Shown here piece after piece: positions 33,804 to 46,516 of a DNA stretch of 64,000 nt. Origin of the DNA: Trichoplusia ni (taxonomy: Eukaryota; Arthropoda; Insecta; Lepidoptera; Noctuidae); the NCBI RefSeq assembly GCF_003590095.1, contig NC_039480.1:5805328-5869327 (forward strand), in the 5' to 3' direction. The notes under the pieces are model-generated. The model saw only the letters and a list, made by a program, of their open reading frames with translations. It was not told the origin of the DNA and searched no databases. The first letter of the stretch is position 1, and each line of letters starts with the position of its first letter. The position numbers were made by a program, and so were the translations under genes.

Positions 33804-36800
33804 ATGTTACCAATTTTGATGTATAATAACATGGAAGGAGGTTCTAATTCTTTGAATAATAGTTCGGAATACAGTTTTAATCAGTACGATGAGAGTAAGA
33901 TATTAAATTGTGTTAGAAATAGGAAGAAAGTGACTGAATTGCCGAATTGTCCAGTTTGTAGTTGTACGATTCGTCAAGGTGAATTAGACTCTCATTTGGC
34001 TTCTGAAGTAGAAAGACTGCAGAAATTATCCGGTTGTGGTTCTAAAAGGAAGATCAGTGGTAATACAAGTGCCAATTTAGCTGTGCCAGGCTCAAGTACG
34101 AGTGCTGATGTTCAAGAGGATGAAGTAGATGTTACTGGCTGCCTAGGAAGTGATGTTTACCAAGTAGGTTTCGAGTTTTCTTTAATTATTTTTATAGTTT
34201 AAAGTTTTAAAACTGTAGGTCAGTAATGTGTTGAGTGTTTGGAGTCTGTGTATTATTGTTTCCATAGCTTTGATGACCCATTTGCAATGCGAAATGATTT
34301 TATCGATATTTTTTAAAAGGAAATTTATTTTCGTAGTTCTTTTTATCGATTTCTGATGTCTCCTTTTAAGTATTATTCTAATTAACAGATACTTTGAGTC
34401 CTATACTGTATTCACACGTTTAAAACCTATCTTTCCTTCAATGCCTTCTTCTTGAAGTGAAGAAATATTTGTTTCTTTTTTTATATATGATATTATTCTT
34501 TCAATAGAATCAAAATATTTATATGTTATTTAAACAATACACTAAAATTGATTTGTACAATCATATTCATATTCTTATTTTTGTTTTAAATTAAGATGAA
34601 ACAATAAGGTTTAATCATTGATTTAGTTGAACACTCTTTATTTCTCAATACTGTTTTGCTTCAATAGTATACATACATGTTGATACAACAGATGACATGT
34701 TATAATTGAGAACAATATGGACCCTGTCAATAACAGCAAGGTTTAGCAGACAAAAAGAATGCCTGTCTTAATTTAATTTGCTGGGTATTGTCAACTCTAT
34801 GATATTCTTTAACAAAAAGAAAGTACACAGTTACATCTTTTTGATGTCATTTAAATCTGTAACATAAACGATAGAATCTTCATGATGTAATACACAGATA
34901 GTTCTCCAAAACAGATAATATGTCCTATTAAATACCTACTTATAATACTATGAAAACATTGAAACCTCTGACAGGGCTGACATCTGCCAAAGCAACAAAG
35001 TTCACTGACTAAGAGTTCCAATTTGTCCATTTTAGTTATTTGTAAAAAAAAAACAACTTAATTTTTATAACATATCCAGCATTAACTAAAAGAAAAGACT
35101 TCTTAGCTATGTAGATGTTTTTTATAACAAATAATGTTCTGTTTGTTAGTGCTGTTTTTTCTTACTAATGTGATTATTTTGTTTATAATTATGCTATTTA
35201 GGTAATTAGTTGTAAGAAATACATTGTTAAAACAATTAGATAAAGCCAGATAAAATCCGTTAGAATGTTTAGGAATTCCGAGTGATTTATTGTGATTTTG
35301 TTTAGTAAATACAGTAAAATGCATTATTTATATGCTATTAAGTAATTTGTGCAAGGTTTCACGGCGATTTATTAATGTATTTATCCATTTTTTGTAAAAT
35401 AATAGTAAGCTTAAATTTGTTGTTATTTATAAAAAAAATATATAAAAATGGCGGTTTGTTGACAAATGTTCAGTCCGTCGATTTTCGTCTTTATCCCATT
35501 AGTTATAAAGTCTAAATCCGAGTGAATTTTTTTTTGTTTATTTATTTTTATTTTTTTCTTAGGGAATGAAGTGTGTCGATAAATGTACGATATTATTTTT
35601 TTTAATCGATAGTGTCGATTGAAAATTGTAATGCTTTAATATAATTTTAATTAATTATTTTTATTACTTATGATAATATTACGTTTTGAATAGATAGTAT
35701 TTTTTATCGATAGTTATGATTATATATTGTAATGAGTTTGAAAAATTTTAATTAATAATTTTATTTTTATTTATTACCTACTCATAATAATTAACGTTTT
35801 CGTATTATAGTAATATAGTATTTATTTTTATTTGTTAGTGATGATTGTATGTTGTTATATTTTTTTAATTACTTATAGTAATAAAATGTTTCGAATAGAT
35901 AAGTGTGTCGAAAGGTATGATTTTCTCCGTTTTGTTTTACAGAATGTCAGCTTGGCGTCCAAGTGACGAGGCTCCTCAAGACTTCATCGCCCTTCTCCAT
36001 AACAGCAAAGACGAATTATTGTTTTTTGTACACATCTGAACAACTTAATTATAAATTGTCAATAAAAATGCCTTCATGTCTTTGCATTTATTTATTTTTT
36101 CTTTTATTTTACATGTTTCATCGTAAATAAATATACTTTTTTTAATTATATTGTATTTTTATTTACAAATACTAAGTACCTTACAAAAAGACCAATTATC
36201 GATAAAGTTTCAAAAAGTGATGGAACATCACTAGTTGTTTCAATGCTTTGCCACGTCAATGTTTATGTGGTTTTATTATAAACATCTCAACGTCTTTCAT
36301 CTAATTGTTTACGTAATAAGATAGCATAGGCCCTTGTTCTCAATATTTGGTTTCAATATTTGTATATTTCTTGTAATCAAACTCACAGGATGGGTTTAAA
36401 AACTTCCAACTAGTAGAATATACATACTTTTTCGGTTTTTATTTGTTTTTTGATTCCTGATACATAGAAAATATATCTATTAATCTTTATTCGTTTATAG
36501 AATAATCAAATATAGTGTTTTATGCAGATAAATCTCGTTTTGTAAAAAACAATATTTTCCGACGCCATTTCCTGACAACCTTCACCTGCTGTCATTTTAA
36601 TTTTGACATTTAGTTCCGGGGAGGAGTAGTTAAAGAGCTAAATAAATAACACTATGTCACTATAATGATGCATTTTGAAGTAGTTTGTCATATTGGTGAT
36701 ATATTCCATCTTTACATAGGTAATAACAAATTTGCTTGTTGCGCAAGACAGCAGATTGCCAAAAAGCAAAAAAAATAGTGCAGCAATAAAAAAAAAAGAG

Positions 36801-39800
36801 TAAATGGGGTGTAAGCGCAATGATCTTAACATCTTGAGTCCTATTGCTCAACTGGTTAGTGGCCCTTACTGCTCTACCAGAGATTTTGGTTGGTTCAATT
36901 CCCCCCCCAGGAAGAATGATTTTGTGACAAGCACAATTGTTTATGTAAATTATATATATGTATTTAGAAACGAAGCAGAATGCTATTCGAAGCAAAAAAC
37001 ATAGCAGTTGTCCAGTACTCATAATACAAGCTTTGCTTAGTATATTACATAATATTATTAAGGGCCTGTTCCACCACCGCCACATAAGCTCCTGTTAAAT
37101 AACTTGATAGGTTTTCTTAAACAAAGAATGTAAAATTCTTCAATTTATCTGCCAACCAGTCTAACCAAGGGGTATTCTGTTGAGGAGGTCAGATAGGCAG
37201 TCGCTCCTTGTAAAACACTGGTACTCAGCTGCAACCGGTTAGACTGGAAGCCGACCCCAACATAGTTGGCAAAAAGCAAGGCCGATGATGATCTGCCAGA
37301 GGCTAATGAGTGATTATGGAACAGGCACTAAATGTAGTATCAAGGTAGACTACTAATTTACTCCTTTTCACCTATCTATTATGTCTATCCCCAGCGGGTC
37401 CACTCCAACCGCCTCCGCCGGCTCCGTGCCCGCCGCCGCGGCACCCCTCCCCCGCAGCACGGCGAGTGTCCCGTCTGCAACAGCAGCCTCCCTGTCTCCA
37501 GGCTACAGCGGCACGCCATACGCTGTCTCAAGCGGACCGGGGCCGAGATAGATGAAGACGTACCTGATACCAGCTCCGAGGATGGCAGTATTGATGTCGA
37601 GGTGTGTAGATGGCAGTAAAGGAGGGTATTTGACAAAAAAAACTGTTTGGTCGGTCATAAATGTAGAGAATATTGGACACGTATTTTTTATTTTATCTCG
37701 TGAACAAAATGAAGGGGATACAGTGATTAAAATCTCGTGTGACGTCACTTACCAGTACCCTTTTTACTAGCAAGTGATGTTTTTAGTCCCAACTACCAGA
37801 CTTATATATATGCTTTATATCTTTTAAACTGATTTTTTTCGTTACAAATACCCAATTTAATAAAGCTCAGCTTCAAAATTAGAGTATACAGGACTATCCT
37901 ATGACCACTGAAATTTATATTAACATAAAAGAATACTAAGATTAACGCGAATTTTACCTGGATTACTTCGTCGTTTCGACCAGATTACCAGCAGGCTGAG
38001 CCGAGTTTGTTCGTGAAATAAAAAATCGCGTTAATCCCCGTATTCTTTTAATATAATTATGCAACGCGAAAGTTTAAATATAAATACACACAAATTCATA
38101 CATCTTTGACAGTCGTTACAGATAGTCAGAAGCGTAGTAGAAAGTCTGACAACCAGTCTGACTAAGGGGTATCGTGTTGCCCAGGTAACTGGGTTGAGAA
38201 GGTCAGATAGGTTGTCGCTTCTTGGTAAAAAGCACTGGTACTTAGCTGTAACCGGTTAGACTAGGCTAGGACGACGATGATGTACTCATAATAACCCTGT
38301 ATACGTTAATGTGAAGCCCTGTACCTTCTACGACTACCCAAATTCATATATGTAAATCTCGTCCTCCCCGCCCCAGAACGACGAGCCGTCCGGCGGCACG
38401 TTCGGCGCGGAGTACCAGTGGTGCGGCGAGTGGCGAGTGCGCGCCTCCGCGCTGCAGGACGCCGCCGCGCGCGCCGCCACGTGTGTCCGCCGGGCCTCGC
38501 ACGACCAGGCGCTGGTACGGGACTCTGCTAGTCATGCTTTATGTCTCAGAGAATACTTCATATGAATCTATACTAATATATAAAGCTGAAGAGTTTGTTT
38601 GTTTGTTTGAACGCGCTAATCTCAGGAACTACTGGTCCAAATTGAAAAATTCTTTTTGTATTGAATAGACCATTCATCGAGGAAGGTTTTAGGATATATA
38701 CTATCACGCTGCGACTAATAGGAGCGAAGATACAATGGGAAATGTGGAAAAGCAGGGCAGGTATAAATCATACATAACTCATATCTTCTAACCACGCGGA
38801 CGAAGTCGCGGGCAACAGCTAGTTAAATATAAACATAATGTAAAATTACTTTAATTACTTAATGAGGAGGAACTCCTGGCTAAGCTATAACCGCATAAAG
38901 TGATTCGATCACAGGTTAAGCTATGCTTAACGCGGTTGGTCCGTAGATGGGTGACCATCTTTGTCATAACGAGCTCCTCCATGATGATGATGACTTTAAT
39001 TACTTAATGTGAATGTAAAGATTAAATTTTGAGTATCATATTTAATTATTTCTCTGCTCCTACTAGTCATAGCGTAAATTAAATGTTAAATCACACATTG
39101 ATTGAGCTATTTAACACTGAAGCAATTGTTCAAATCTATCCAGTATTTTCTGGGATTAGTGCATTTAAACAAACAATGCTATTAAAAAAGGATCTGTTTA
39201 TTTCCATGAAAAAAATAAAAGTAATTCTAAATAATACATAAGTAGCAAAAATCTATTACATCTAGATTGATTTAATGTCTCTAATATATAAAATTCTCAT
39301 AATATATCATGGTGTACAAAATTGAACACCTATGAAACAGCTTGACCGATTTTCACGAAATTTTGTGTGCATATTGCGTAGTCCTGAGAATCTAAAAACA
39401 TCTATTTTTCAATCTTTTTATTTTGTTCTTTAGAACTAAACTTTGTGGCAAAAAACGTTTTTTGGGACACCTGTTATTGAATCCAAGTTAATGCCAGTTA
39501 GTCAGCTATCCCGAACGCGGTCCAGCTCGTTGATTCCTGCGCCATTATTCTTACTATCTTGCTTCTACCCTCGTTTTGTCTTGCTTGCAGGTTGTCGACG
39601 GTGATGAAGATACGGAGCTGTACGGACCTCCCCAGTATTCCCCGTCCAGGATAGCACCGGATGTGAGTACTTATTACAAGGATATCTTCTTAATACCTAA
39701 ATAAATCCCCGCGTAGGACAAACGTTTGTGCGGTCCACGAATGCTTATTCTGAGTCTGGGGTCTATGTGCATGTGGCTTGAATGTTTGTGAAACCCAAGA

Positions 39801-42669
39801 CACAAGGATTAAATTCCTTAATGCGGGATTCGTTTAAAAAAGAAACTCAATACTTTTGTTGCATTCCACATGTATTGTTATGTGACTTAAAATAGATCAT
39901 AACATGGTCCCTGTCGTGCACAGCAAATAAGTAGTTTTAGGAGAGAGAAAGCTCTTGTTCGTAAATTAATTAAAAGAAAAGTATTATAAGTAATGCGGAT
40001 TGCAGATGAAAAAAGAAGCTACAATCTATAAGGTTTGTTTATGTGGTTTTTATTTACAATAAGACACACAAAAGCGCTGTTTTTCTGAAAATTATTTAAT
40101 CTACATCAACTTTGAAAGTGATAAAGGAATATCTTGCTACTGATGAAGCTAGCTCCCTATTTCTCAATGATGCGTTAGCTCTTATATCATCTTTAAATCA
40201 AAATTTGAAAATACTACTTTATTTATGTAATTTTGATAAAGTATTTAATCTAAAAAAGCTTAAAACAATAATGAATTTATTTTCATGACCTTCCTCTCTT
40301 ATTCCAGGCCGAAGTGACACCAACAGACACACAAACAGACAGTCAAGCAGACACACAAGACACAGCCAGCGATGACAAGAGTGAGAAATTAGATAACGGT
40401 ATTAAATACAACGGCTTAGTTGAAGCTAGTGCCGCTGTGAGTATTACTATGATTATAATGTTACTAGTATTATAAACGCGAAAGTTTGTATGTATGGATG
40501 TTTGTTCATCTTTCACGAGAAACGACTGAACGGATTTAGACGAAATTTGCTTCACGGATAGTTTATAATCGGGATTAAGACATAGGATGGTTTTTATCCC
40601 CATTTTATATAAGACACGTCAAACTTATCAATTTTCTTTTCTCTCTAGCCTACTTTGTCCCACTGCTGGTCAAAGGCCTCCCCCAAATTCTTCCACGATT
40701 CTCTGTTCTGGGCCGCATGGAGCCAGCCCGTGATTATCAATTTTTTAATATAAAATATTTTTATTCCAGACGCGGATACATGCCTTAAAAGAAAAAATTA
40801 GAGAATTAGAAAGAAGAAACAATGGAGCCGGAGAGGTAATTATTATGTTATAATAATAATAAATAGTTGTGAGTATTGCCAGTTGAAAAATAACTTTATT
40901 CAATTCAAAGAGATCACAACAAATAAACTGTCTGTGAAATATAATGTGAATGTTATGTTATTAAAATCAAAATCAAAAGTCATCTATTCTAATTAAATTA
41001 GGCTACTAATTAACACTTTTTGAAGGTCAGGTTATATTGGACAGCACCCAGTTTCGCCGACCCTGTCCGAAGTTACTCTGGTTTTCAACCAATATCTAAG
41101 ATTTACAGCTGATTTATAAAAAAGAATAGAATATTCTTTATTGCACACCAAATAATTACAGGATAAAAAAAAAATATTGACCAATTGAAAAAGAAAAATA
41201 GTTGCATGGTGCCACAATGGGCGGTCTTATCGCTAAGAGCGATCTTCTACAGACAACCTTTAGATGGACTTCGTATAGAAAAGGAGCGACATACATTACT
41301 TTGATCTGCTTTCCAGGACCTCAATTCTGCTATTTACAATAGCCGATGGAATGAATTGAAATTGGCTTAAATTGACACTATTAAGCATTTTTCCAACACA
41401 ATAGGGATGATGACTGGGTTTAAAAAGAAAAAATCTCATTAGTCCCTCAGTTAGATAATTGAAAATTAGGAGACACTTATTTTTTCCTATTTCAGAAAAA
41501 CTAGAATTGACAAAGATTAACTGTTTTAAAGTTTAGGAGAGGGGGCTTGTGACGTAACGATAGAGTAAAATTTATACTCAATCGTGACGTCGCGCGTAAG
41601 TTTCATTCAGTGTAATTTGGTCAATTTATGTTTGCGGGACAAATTAAAAAATACGTATCCATTATTTTACAAAAAAAAAAAACTACAAGACGCGACACTG
41701 CAAAAAAAATTGTCATCATCCCTATTGGAAATTCAGCTCGGGGTGGAACACTCACCGTCAATACAATGAATTTTCAATATATTTTTTTGTCAAAATGCTT
41801 TAGATATACGAATAGTTTCAAATTTAATCCAATTGCCATTCATTCATCGGCCATTGTGAATAGCAGAATCGGGGCCCAGGACACCGGAATATTATAAAAG
41901 AATCGATTTAATATCGTAATAAGTCGAATGCATTTTGTATTATTTAGTTTCGAGTATGATAATCCATATAGACGTTTTCTTACATAACTTTCTTATATAT
42001 ATTACGTTCGAAGTGGATTGTGGAGGCATGTTTGTAATGACTTGAATGTTGTTTCAGGTAAAATGTCTGATATGTTTGGAGTCATACTCCCTGCCAGCCG
42101 TGTCCATACAATGTTGGCATGTGTATTGCGAGGTGAGGGTTTCAATCCAAATATTAAAAACTATTGACTGACTAGTATTCATAATCTAAAATGAGATGTT
42201 AGAAGGATAATACGTATTTGACAATCATTAAAAAAGCGGCATTTCAGGTTCTCCCACGTTTTGATACACAATTTTCTTGTGTTTGTCCTTCCGGTTGGAT
42301 TTTTGCAACTCAATTTTGAGGCACTTGTCGATAAGCTGAAATTTTCAGCGTACCTTCAAACCCGATAATGCAATTTACAAATTACTATAAAAACGACTGG
42401 ACCGATTTTGATAAAATTTTATTGAGTGACATTTAAAAACGTGGGTTTTTAGATATTTTTAATCTTTTAATTTTATTTTATCACTATTAACCTTTTCTAT
42501 TCAAGAATAAAAATCTTTTTTATATGAAATTATATCATATTGTTTATTTATTTCCCAGGGATGCTGGCTCCAATCTTTAAGAGCTAAGAAAATATGTCCC
42601 CAATGCAACGCCATCACCACTGGCCGAACATTTAAGAAGAATTTACATGTGAACACATACAAACATTAA
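33804..42669 (+). CDS. RNF220: E3 ubiquitin ligase RNF220-like
   Basis: Exons 33804-34163, 37395-37601, 38377-38514, 39591-39662, 40308-40436, 40770-40835, 42058-42132 and 42559-42669 give 385 aa, all phase 0. The C-terminal RING is C327-x2-C330-x12-C343-x-H345-x2-C348-x2-C351-x10-C362-x2-C365, with VKCLICLESYSLPAVSIQCW matching RNF220. Also shared: CPVC..ELDSHL.. EVERL (49-72), RVHSNRLRRLRARR (121 on), EYQWCGEWRVRASAL and DGDEDTELYGPPQYSPS, and a short predicted helix just before the RING. A second zinc-like site (CPVC...RH...RC, from 145) lies in exon 2. It is shorter than human RNF220 (566 aa), mostly at the N-terminus. It is expected to ubiquitinate nuclear targets. In-frame ATGs at 33732, 33819 and 33831 make the exact start uncertain. 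Confidence 0.9.
35943..36066 (+). other. Possible alternative last exon of RNF220
   Basis: A strong acceptor (tctccgttttgttttacag) is followed, in frame with exon 1, by seven codons (NVSLASK) and TGA at 35964-35966. AATAAA is at 36061-36066 with a T-rich stretch after it. This would give a 127-aa protein without the RING. No transcript evidence is available here. Confidence 0.35.
36840..37065 (+). mobile_element. SINE family B
   Basis: Degraded head (ggttggttcaattccccccc) and tail to TACAAGCTTTGCTTAG, in RNF220 intron 1. The rest of intron 1 (34164-36800) is AT-rich with no recognised repeat or gene apart from the candidate exon. Confidence 0.55.
37148..37285 (+). repeat. Dispersed repeat G, partial
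   Basis: CAACCAGTCTAACCAAGGGG to ACCCCAACATAGTTGG; ends about 110 bp before RNF220 exon 2. Confidence 0.6.
37655..37800. repeat. GTGACGTCAC-core MITE fragment
   Basis: ATTAAAATCTCGTGTGACGT then CACTTACCAGTACCC, shared with 3430-3510, 14170-14250 and 42748-42995. Confidence 0.5.
38105..38284 (+). repeat. Dispersed repeat G, partial
   Basis: GACAGTCGTTACAGATAGTC through GGTTAGACTAGG to GATGATG. Confidence 0.6.
38577..38822 (+). mobile_element. Helitron family 1
   Basis: Full copy with both termini, 62 bp after RNF220 exon 3. Very similar to 146-397. Confidence 0.75.
38862..38990 (+). repeat. Dispersed repeat G, 5' block
   Basis: GAGGAACTCCTGGCTAAGCT to CATAACGAGCTCCTCC then ATGATGATG; the central part is deleted. 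Confidence 0.6.
39700..39835 (+). mobile_element. SINE family A, tail
   Basis: From CCCCGCGTAGGACAAACG to CCTTAATGCGGGATTCGTTT. Confidence 0.6.
42251..42455 (-). repeat. Dispersed repeat E
   Basis: Reverse copy (CCCACGTTTTGATACAC to GTGACATTTAAAAACGTGGG), 100 bp before the last RNF220 exon. Confidence 0.6.
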
Positions 42670-42747
42670 TTGGACTGATTATATTTATACAAGCAAACAC
42701 GTATTATTGACAATCAAATGTAGGTATTTGACTAAATCTAATAATAA

Positions 42748-42995
42748 ACATCTGTTTAGTCCGTCAGAGAAATATCTAAAAAATATTGAGTACGGGTTTT
42801 TTATTTTATTACATCTTTAAAAAGTATGGTAGTTGGGGCTAAAAACATCACTTGCTAGTAAATATACTGGTAAGTGACGTCACACGAGATTTTAAATCAC
42901 TGTATTCCCTTATTTTTTGTTTACGAGGCAGTAAAATAAAATACTTATCCAAAATTCTTTGGTAATCTGTCTGGCGGATTTAAACAGATTTTTTT
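42748..42995. mobile_element. MITE with GTGACGTCAC core
   Basis: Near-inverted ends: ATCTGTTTAGTCCGTCAGA on the left; TCTGTCTGGCGGATTTAAAC then AGAT on the right. About 248 bp, non-coding, in the RNF220 3' flank. Confidence 0.55.
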
Positions 42996-43192
42996 GTCAA
43001 ATAGGTACACTATTCGACTCATCTTTGCTTGCGAAAACATGTGTGGGTTACTTTTATCATATACAGTGATGTTGTGTACTAACACAGCTTTCATTTGTGT
43101 GTCACTGTCACACACATTAAAGCTTCCATAATAAACTGTCGCTGTCAATCGCACGCACACATAGCGCCACGAGCACAGATGAGTTGAACTTT

Positions 43193-43529
43193 CTATAGTG
43201 AGGCCAACGAGACGAGACAAAAAACGTAAACAAGCGGACCGTTACTGAGTTACATTGCGATAGCGAGGGATTGTCATCCCTGTCCTTATCACTCGTACGC
43301 GCATATATGGCGTGAGTTGGTCGATGCCAGCTGTCGTTATGTGTTTCGTGGTACAAGAAAGCAGTCAGTACGGCAGTTGTCAACATTGGGTCCGCCATGT
43401 TGTGAACAAGTTCATTCCTTCATTTTTGCCAAAATTCGAAACTTCATAATAGTTTATTCAAATAAAAATGTTATGAACCCCTGAAAATTTGTTTACATTC
43501 TTTATCTCGTCTCGTTGGCCTTACTATAG
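43193..43529. mobile_element. MITE with CTATAGT TIRs
   Basis: Left end CTATAGTGAGGCCAACGAGA and right end (rev-comp) CTATAGTAAGGCCAACGAGA, the match continuing imperfectly for about 45 bp. About 337 bp, no transposase. The interior ORFs are not genes. Confidence 0.75.
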
Positions 43530-44702
43530 ATATCTGTATGTTATTGTAAAAGTTTACATCACAATGTTAGATGAAGATGATATTGTGTGTTAGAAATTGA
43601 GCGGAAAAGCAACTATTATTATTATTTATTACACTTATGAAGAACGTATGTTTGTAATTAAGTTTATAGGAAAGGACAACGCGTGAATACTGATAAAGAA
43701 AATTTATAACCGTACTTGTTGCCAAAATCAGATTTTTTTCTTTATTATTTGTTAATAATGTATTTCAAATTCGAGAAATTGTCAATAGTCTTACTATCTA
43801 TGGGATACGGACTAGTCTCAGACGGGTAGACAGGCAGCGGAGCCTTAATAGGGTTCCGTTTTTTACCATGTATGTACGGGACCCCAAAAATGATATATCA
43901 TTGCCAGCCATGTATCTCAATTCGTTCGATATTTCTTGCCTGGTCTAAGCGATGTTCAAATTATTTATGTTAGCAATATATTGCTCAAAAACATTCATTA
44001 AAATGTATTATGATTTAGTTGTTGGTATATAACAATAACATTATTGTCAGTAATTAGTAAAAGTGACTTCGCGGGTTCGAATCCTGGTTTAGGTTAATTT
44101 GGTATTGCCTTCTATGAAGATGTACAATAATAGTGTATAATGAATATTAGAATATATGCACAATTACTATGTAAATAAAATTATTATTTTTTTCTATGAT
44201 TTTTGGAGTTTTATTGTGTGTAAACCTTATACGGGAAGAGGCCTGTGCCCAGCAGTGGGATGTATTAAGTAGGCATAGTACAAGGATTTTTTTGCCGGTT
44301 CTTTTCCATAAGAATGACATTTTGGAACCGCGCAACTAAAGTCAGTACTATAACTTATAAAACATGACCTGGAAACCACCAAATCAAAAAAATCACCACC
44401 ACATCAAAACCACCTTCTTAAAATAAAAACTTTGTGTGAACATTTTTTATTAGTAACGATATAATTATTTTTGATAGGCAACACGAAATAGTGGAACAAT
44501 ATTCGCAAAATAAGGGACCAAGGATATTTTTTACTGTAATCTTTGTAAATTATACATAGGTATAGAGAATAAATAGATTTATTAAGATTATCTGTGAGAG
44601 AATTTCAATAGAGCGAAATAGTTTTAATTTTGATCTGTGCATCCTTTTTTCGTGATTGTTTTTTCTTGGATAGACAAGATTTTTGATATGTTTATAGGCT
44701 TT

Positions 44703-46133
44703 TCAATCGTTGGTCTCCGCGCTGACTAAAGTTTCCACACCGTCACCACCATCGGGCTGTAATAAAGAGATAAGGTATTAGCTAAATGTACAAAATATAA
44801 TAATCGGTCAAACGCGCGAGACGGATTCACTAATGAAAAAATGGCCGACCCGAAAATTTACATAATTATAATAAAACTAGCTTTCCGCCCGCGACTTCGC
44901 CCGCGTCGAGGTCGGTTATATCGCATTTCCAAGAGAACTCTTAAAAAAATCCGGAATAAATACTATCCTATGTTCTTTCTCAAGGTCAACTCTACCTCTG
45001 TACCAAATATCATTAAAATCAATTCAGACAGAGTTACTTTCGCATTTATAATATTAGTAGGGATTGTACCTTACTAAGCCTCTTTTTGTCCATAGCTTAC
45101 TATGTATGTGTATGTCTTAACATACACATATGGGTAGAATATACATAGAACCCCTACAAAGGGAAGAGGCACGTGCCCAGTGGGACTTTCATTAAGACAT
45201 TAACTTTAATAATAAACCTTTTTTAGAAATAAATTATTGCAATTAATATAAAGTTATAAATCTTAATAACATGGAAGGAAAATTAAAAATATAGAAAAAT
45301 TAGTGTTTTGGTCTTTATTTCTACTTACTTGCATATCAGCGACAGTCAAAGGCGGTTCATCTTCGCGTAACACAGTTTCTCCATCCAACTTTTTGAGGTT
45401 AGGAAGTCGTCTAGCCGCTTCTGAACGCCAAGCATCCAACTCACAGCCGTCGTAAAGCGGATTGCCAACGAAAAGCAGGTCTTCGAGGTGCGGTAGCTCC
45501 TGAGATGAACGGTTTCAGAGAAAGTAAAGGTATGAATTAAGATCCTTTTTGTTCAATAAAGGTTGTTGAAAAGAAAAACAAGTATTTTTTTTTAAGAACT
45601 TCCCTAAGATGACCTTAAATGTAAAGTCTTTGATAGGTTTTTGTTAATGACGTCATGTTAACAATCGATATTAACAATAAATAAAGTTCCCTTCCATTTT
45701 AATCGGAAAAAATCAATATAATTTCCACAAACTGTTTGTGGAAATTATATAAATTGAAAGTGTTTGTGACAAACATTTCAATTTCGTAATTCGCGCCATT
45801 TTCTATCATTTCTGTTTTGGCGCCATAATTATCACGCACACAGGCGTCAAACTATAGCTGCGTTCTAAATTCGTAAGACCTAAATAGACAACTTCGGCAT
45901 ATAGTAACATGATTATCTGACAAAAACTAAATAAATACTTTTGATTGGCCTTGTTTTCCAAAAAGAATACCATAATTAACATCTACCTGCAACTTATTAA
46001 ACTCACTCCATTCCTTAACCAAATTGTTACTCATGTATAAAACCTTCAAACTTCTCAAGACGTGTATCCCTTTTAATTTCTCAATCAAATTGTAAGATAT
46101 CCACAATTCTTCAAGACAGTCCCCTAGAGATTC
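44703..46133 (-). CDS. DNAL1: Axonemal dynein light chain 1, 3' part (DNAL1)
   Basis: Three minus-strand exons in transcription order: 46133-45987, 45499-45329 and 44756-44703 (stop), all phase 0, 123 aa. The first encodes ESLGDCLEELWISYNLIEKL and LYMSNNLVKEW, the second ELPHLEDLLFVGNPLYDG and RLPNLKKLDGETVL. This is the C-terminal half of the leucine-rich-repeat protein DNAL1 (outer-arm dynein LC1, about 190 aa). LC1 binds a gamma-type dynein heavy chain in motile axonemes; in insects that mostly means sperm tails and some sensory cilia. The final 17 aa (PDGGDGVETLVSAETND) are a species-variable tail. The missing N-terminal half (about 90 aa) must lie upstream, apparently in the N gap. Poly(A)-like AATAAA (minus strand) near 44577. 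Confidence 0.9.
44877..45063 (-). mobile_element. Helitron family 2
   Basis: Both termini present, in the last intron of DNAL1. Confidence 0.65.
45717..45749. repeat. Perfect 16-bp hairpin with 1-nt centre
   Basis: TATAATTTCCACAAAC, then T, then the exact reverse complement. In DNAL1 intron sequence. Confidence 0.8.
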
Positions 46134-46154
46134 CTGGAAAAAAAGAAGATGTAG

Positions 46155-46384
46155 TACGGTAAAACGGGGTGAATAGAGTTTCAAGGGGTGAATAGAGAAT
46201 AGTGTTTTTTAGGGGGTTACATGAATATTTTCTTACATTAAAATGCTTAGACACACTTACTTTATGAAATACTTGTGAGTTTGCGTATAATCTTTATGTT
46301 TTGTCTAGTTAAACGTCCAAATTTTAATAAAAACTCTGTTTCTATCCACCCCAAAAAACCCTCTATTCACCCCGTTTTACGGTA
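46155..46384. mobile_element. TA-flanked MITE, mariner-like
   Basis: Inverted ends CGGTAAAACGGGGTGAATAG (left) and CCGTAAAACGGGGTGAATAG (right, rev-comp), each bordered by TA. About 230 bp. TA targets suggest Tc1/mariner mobilisation (inference). It starts about 20 bp upstream of the first visible DNAL1 exon. Confidence 0.75.
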
Positions 46385-46516
46385 TATAGTATTTTAGGTC
46401 ACTCTCATCCCATCATATTAAATTTCGTTGCCTTTTCAGACGCGTGTCCGGACCTTAACCTATGAACCTATTAAAAGATCGAGCATAGGTGTTCTATATT
46501 ACTTACTGTTAAATAT

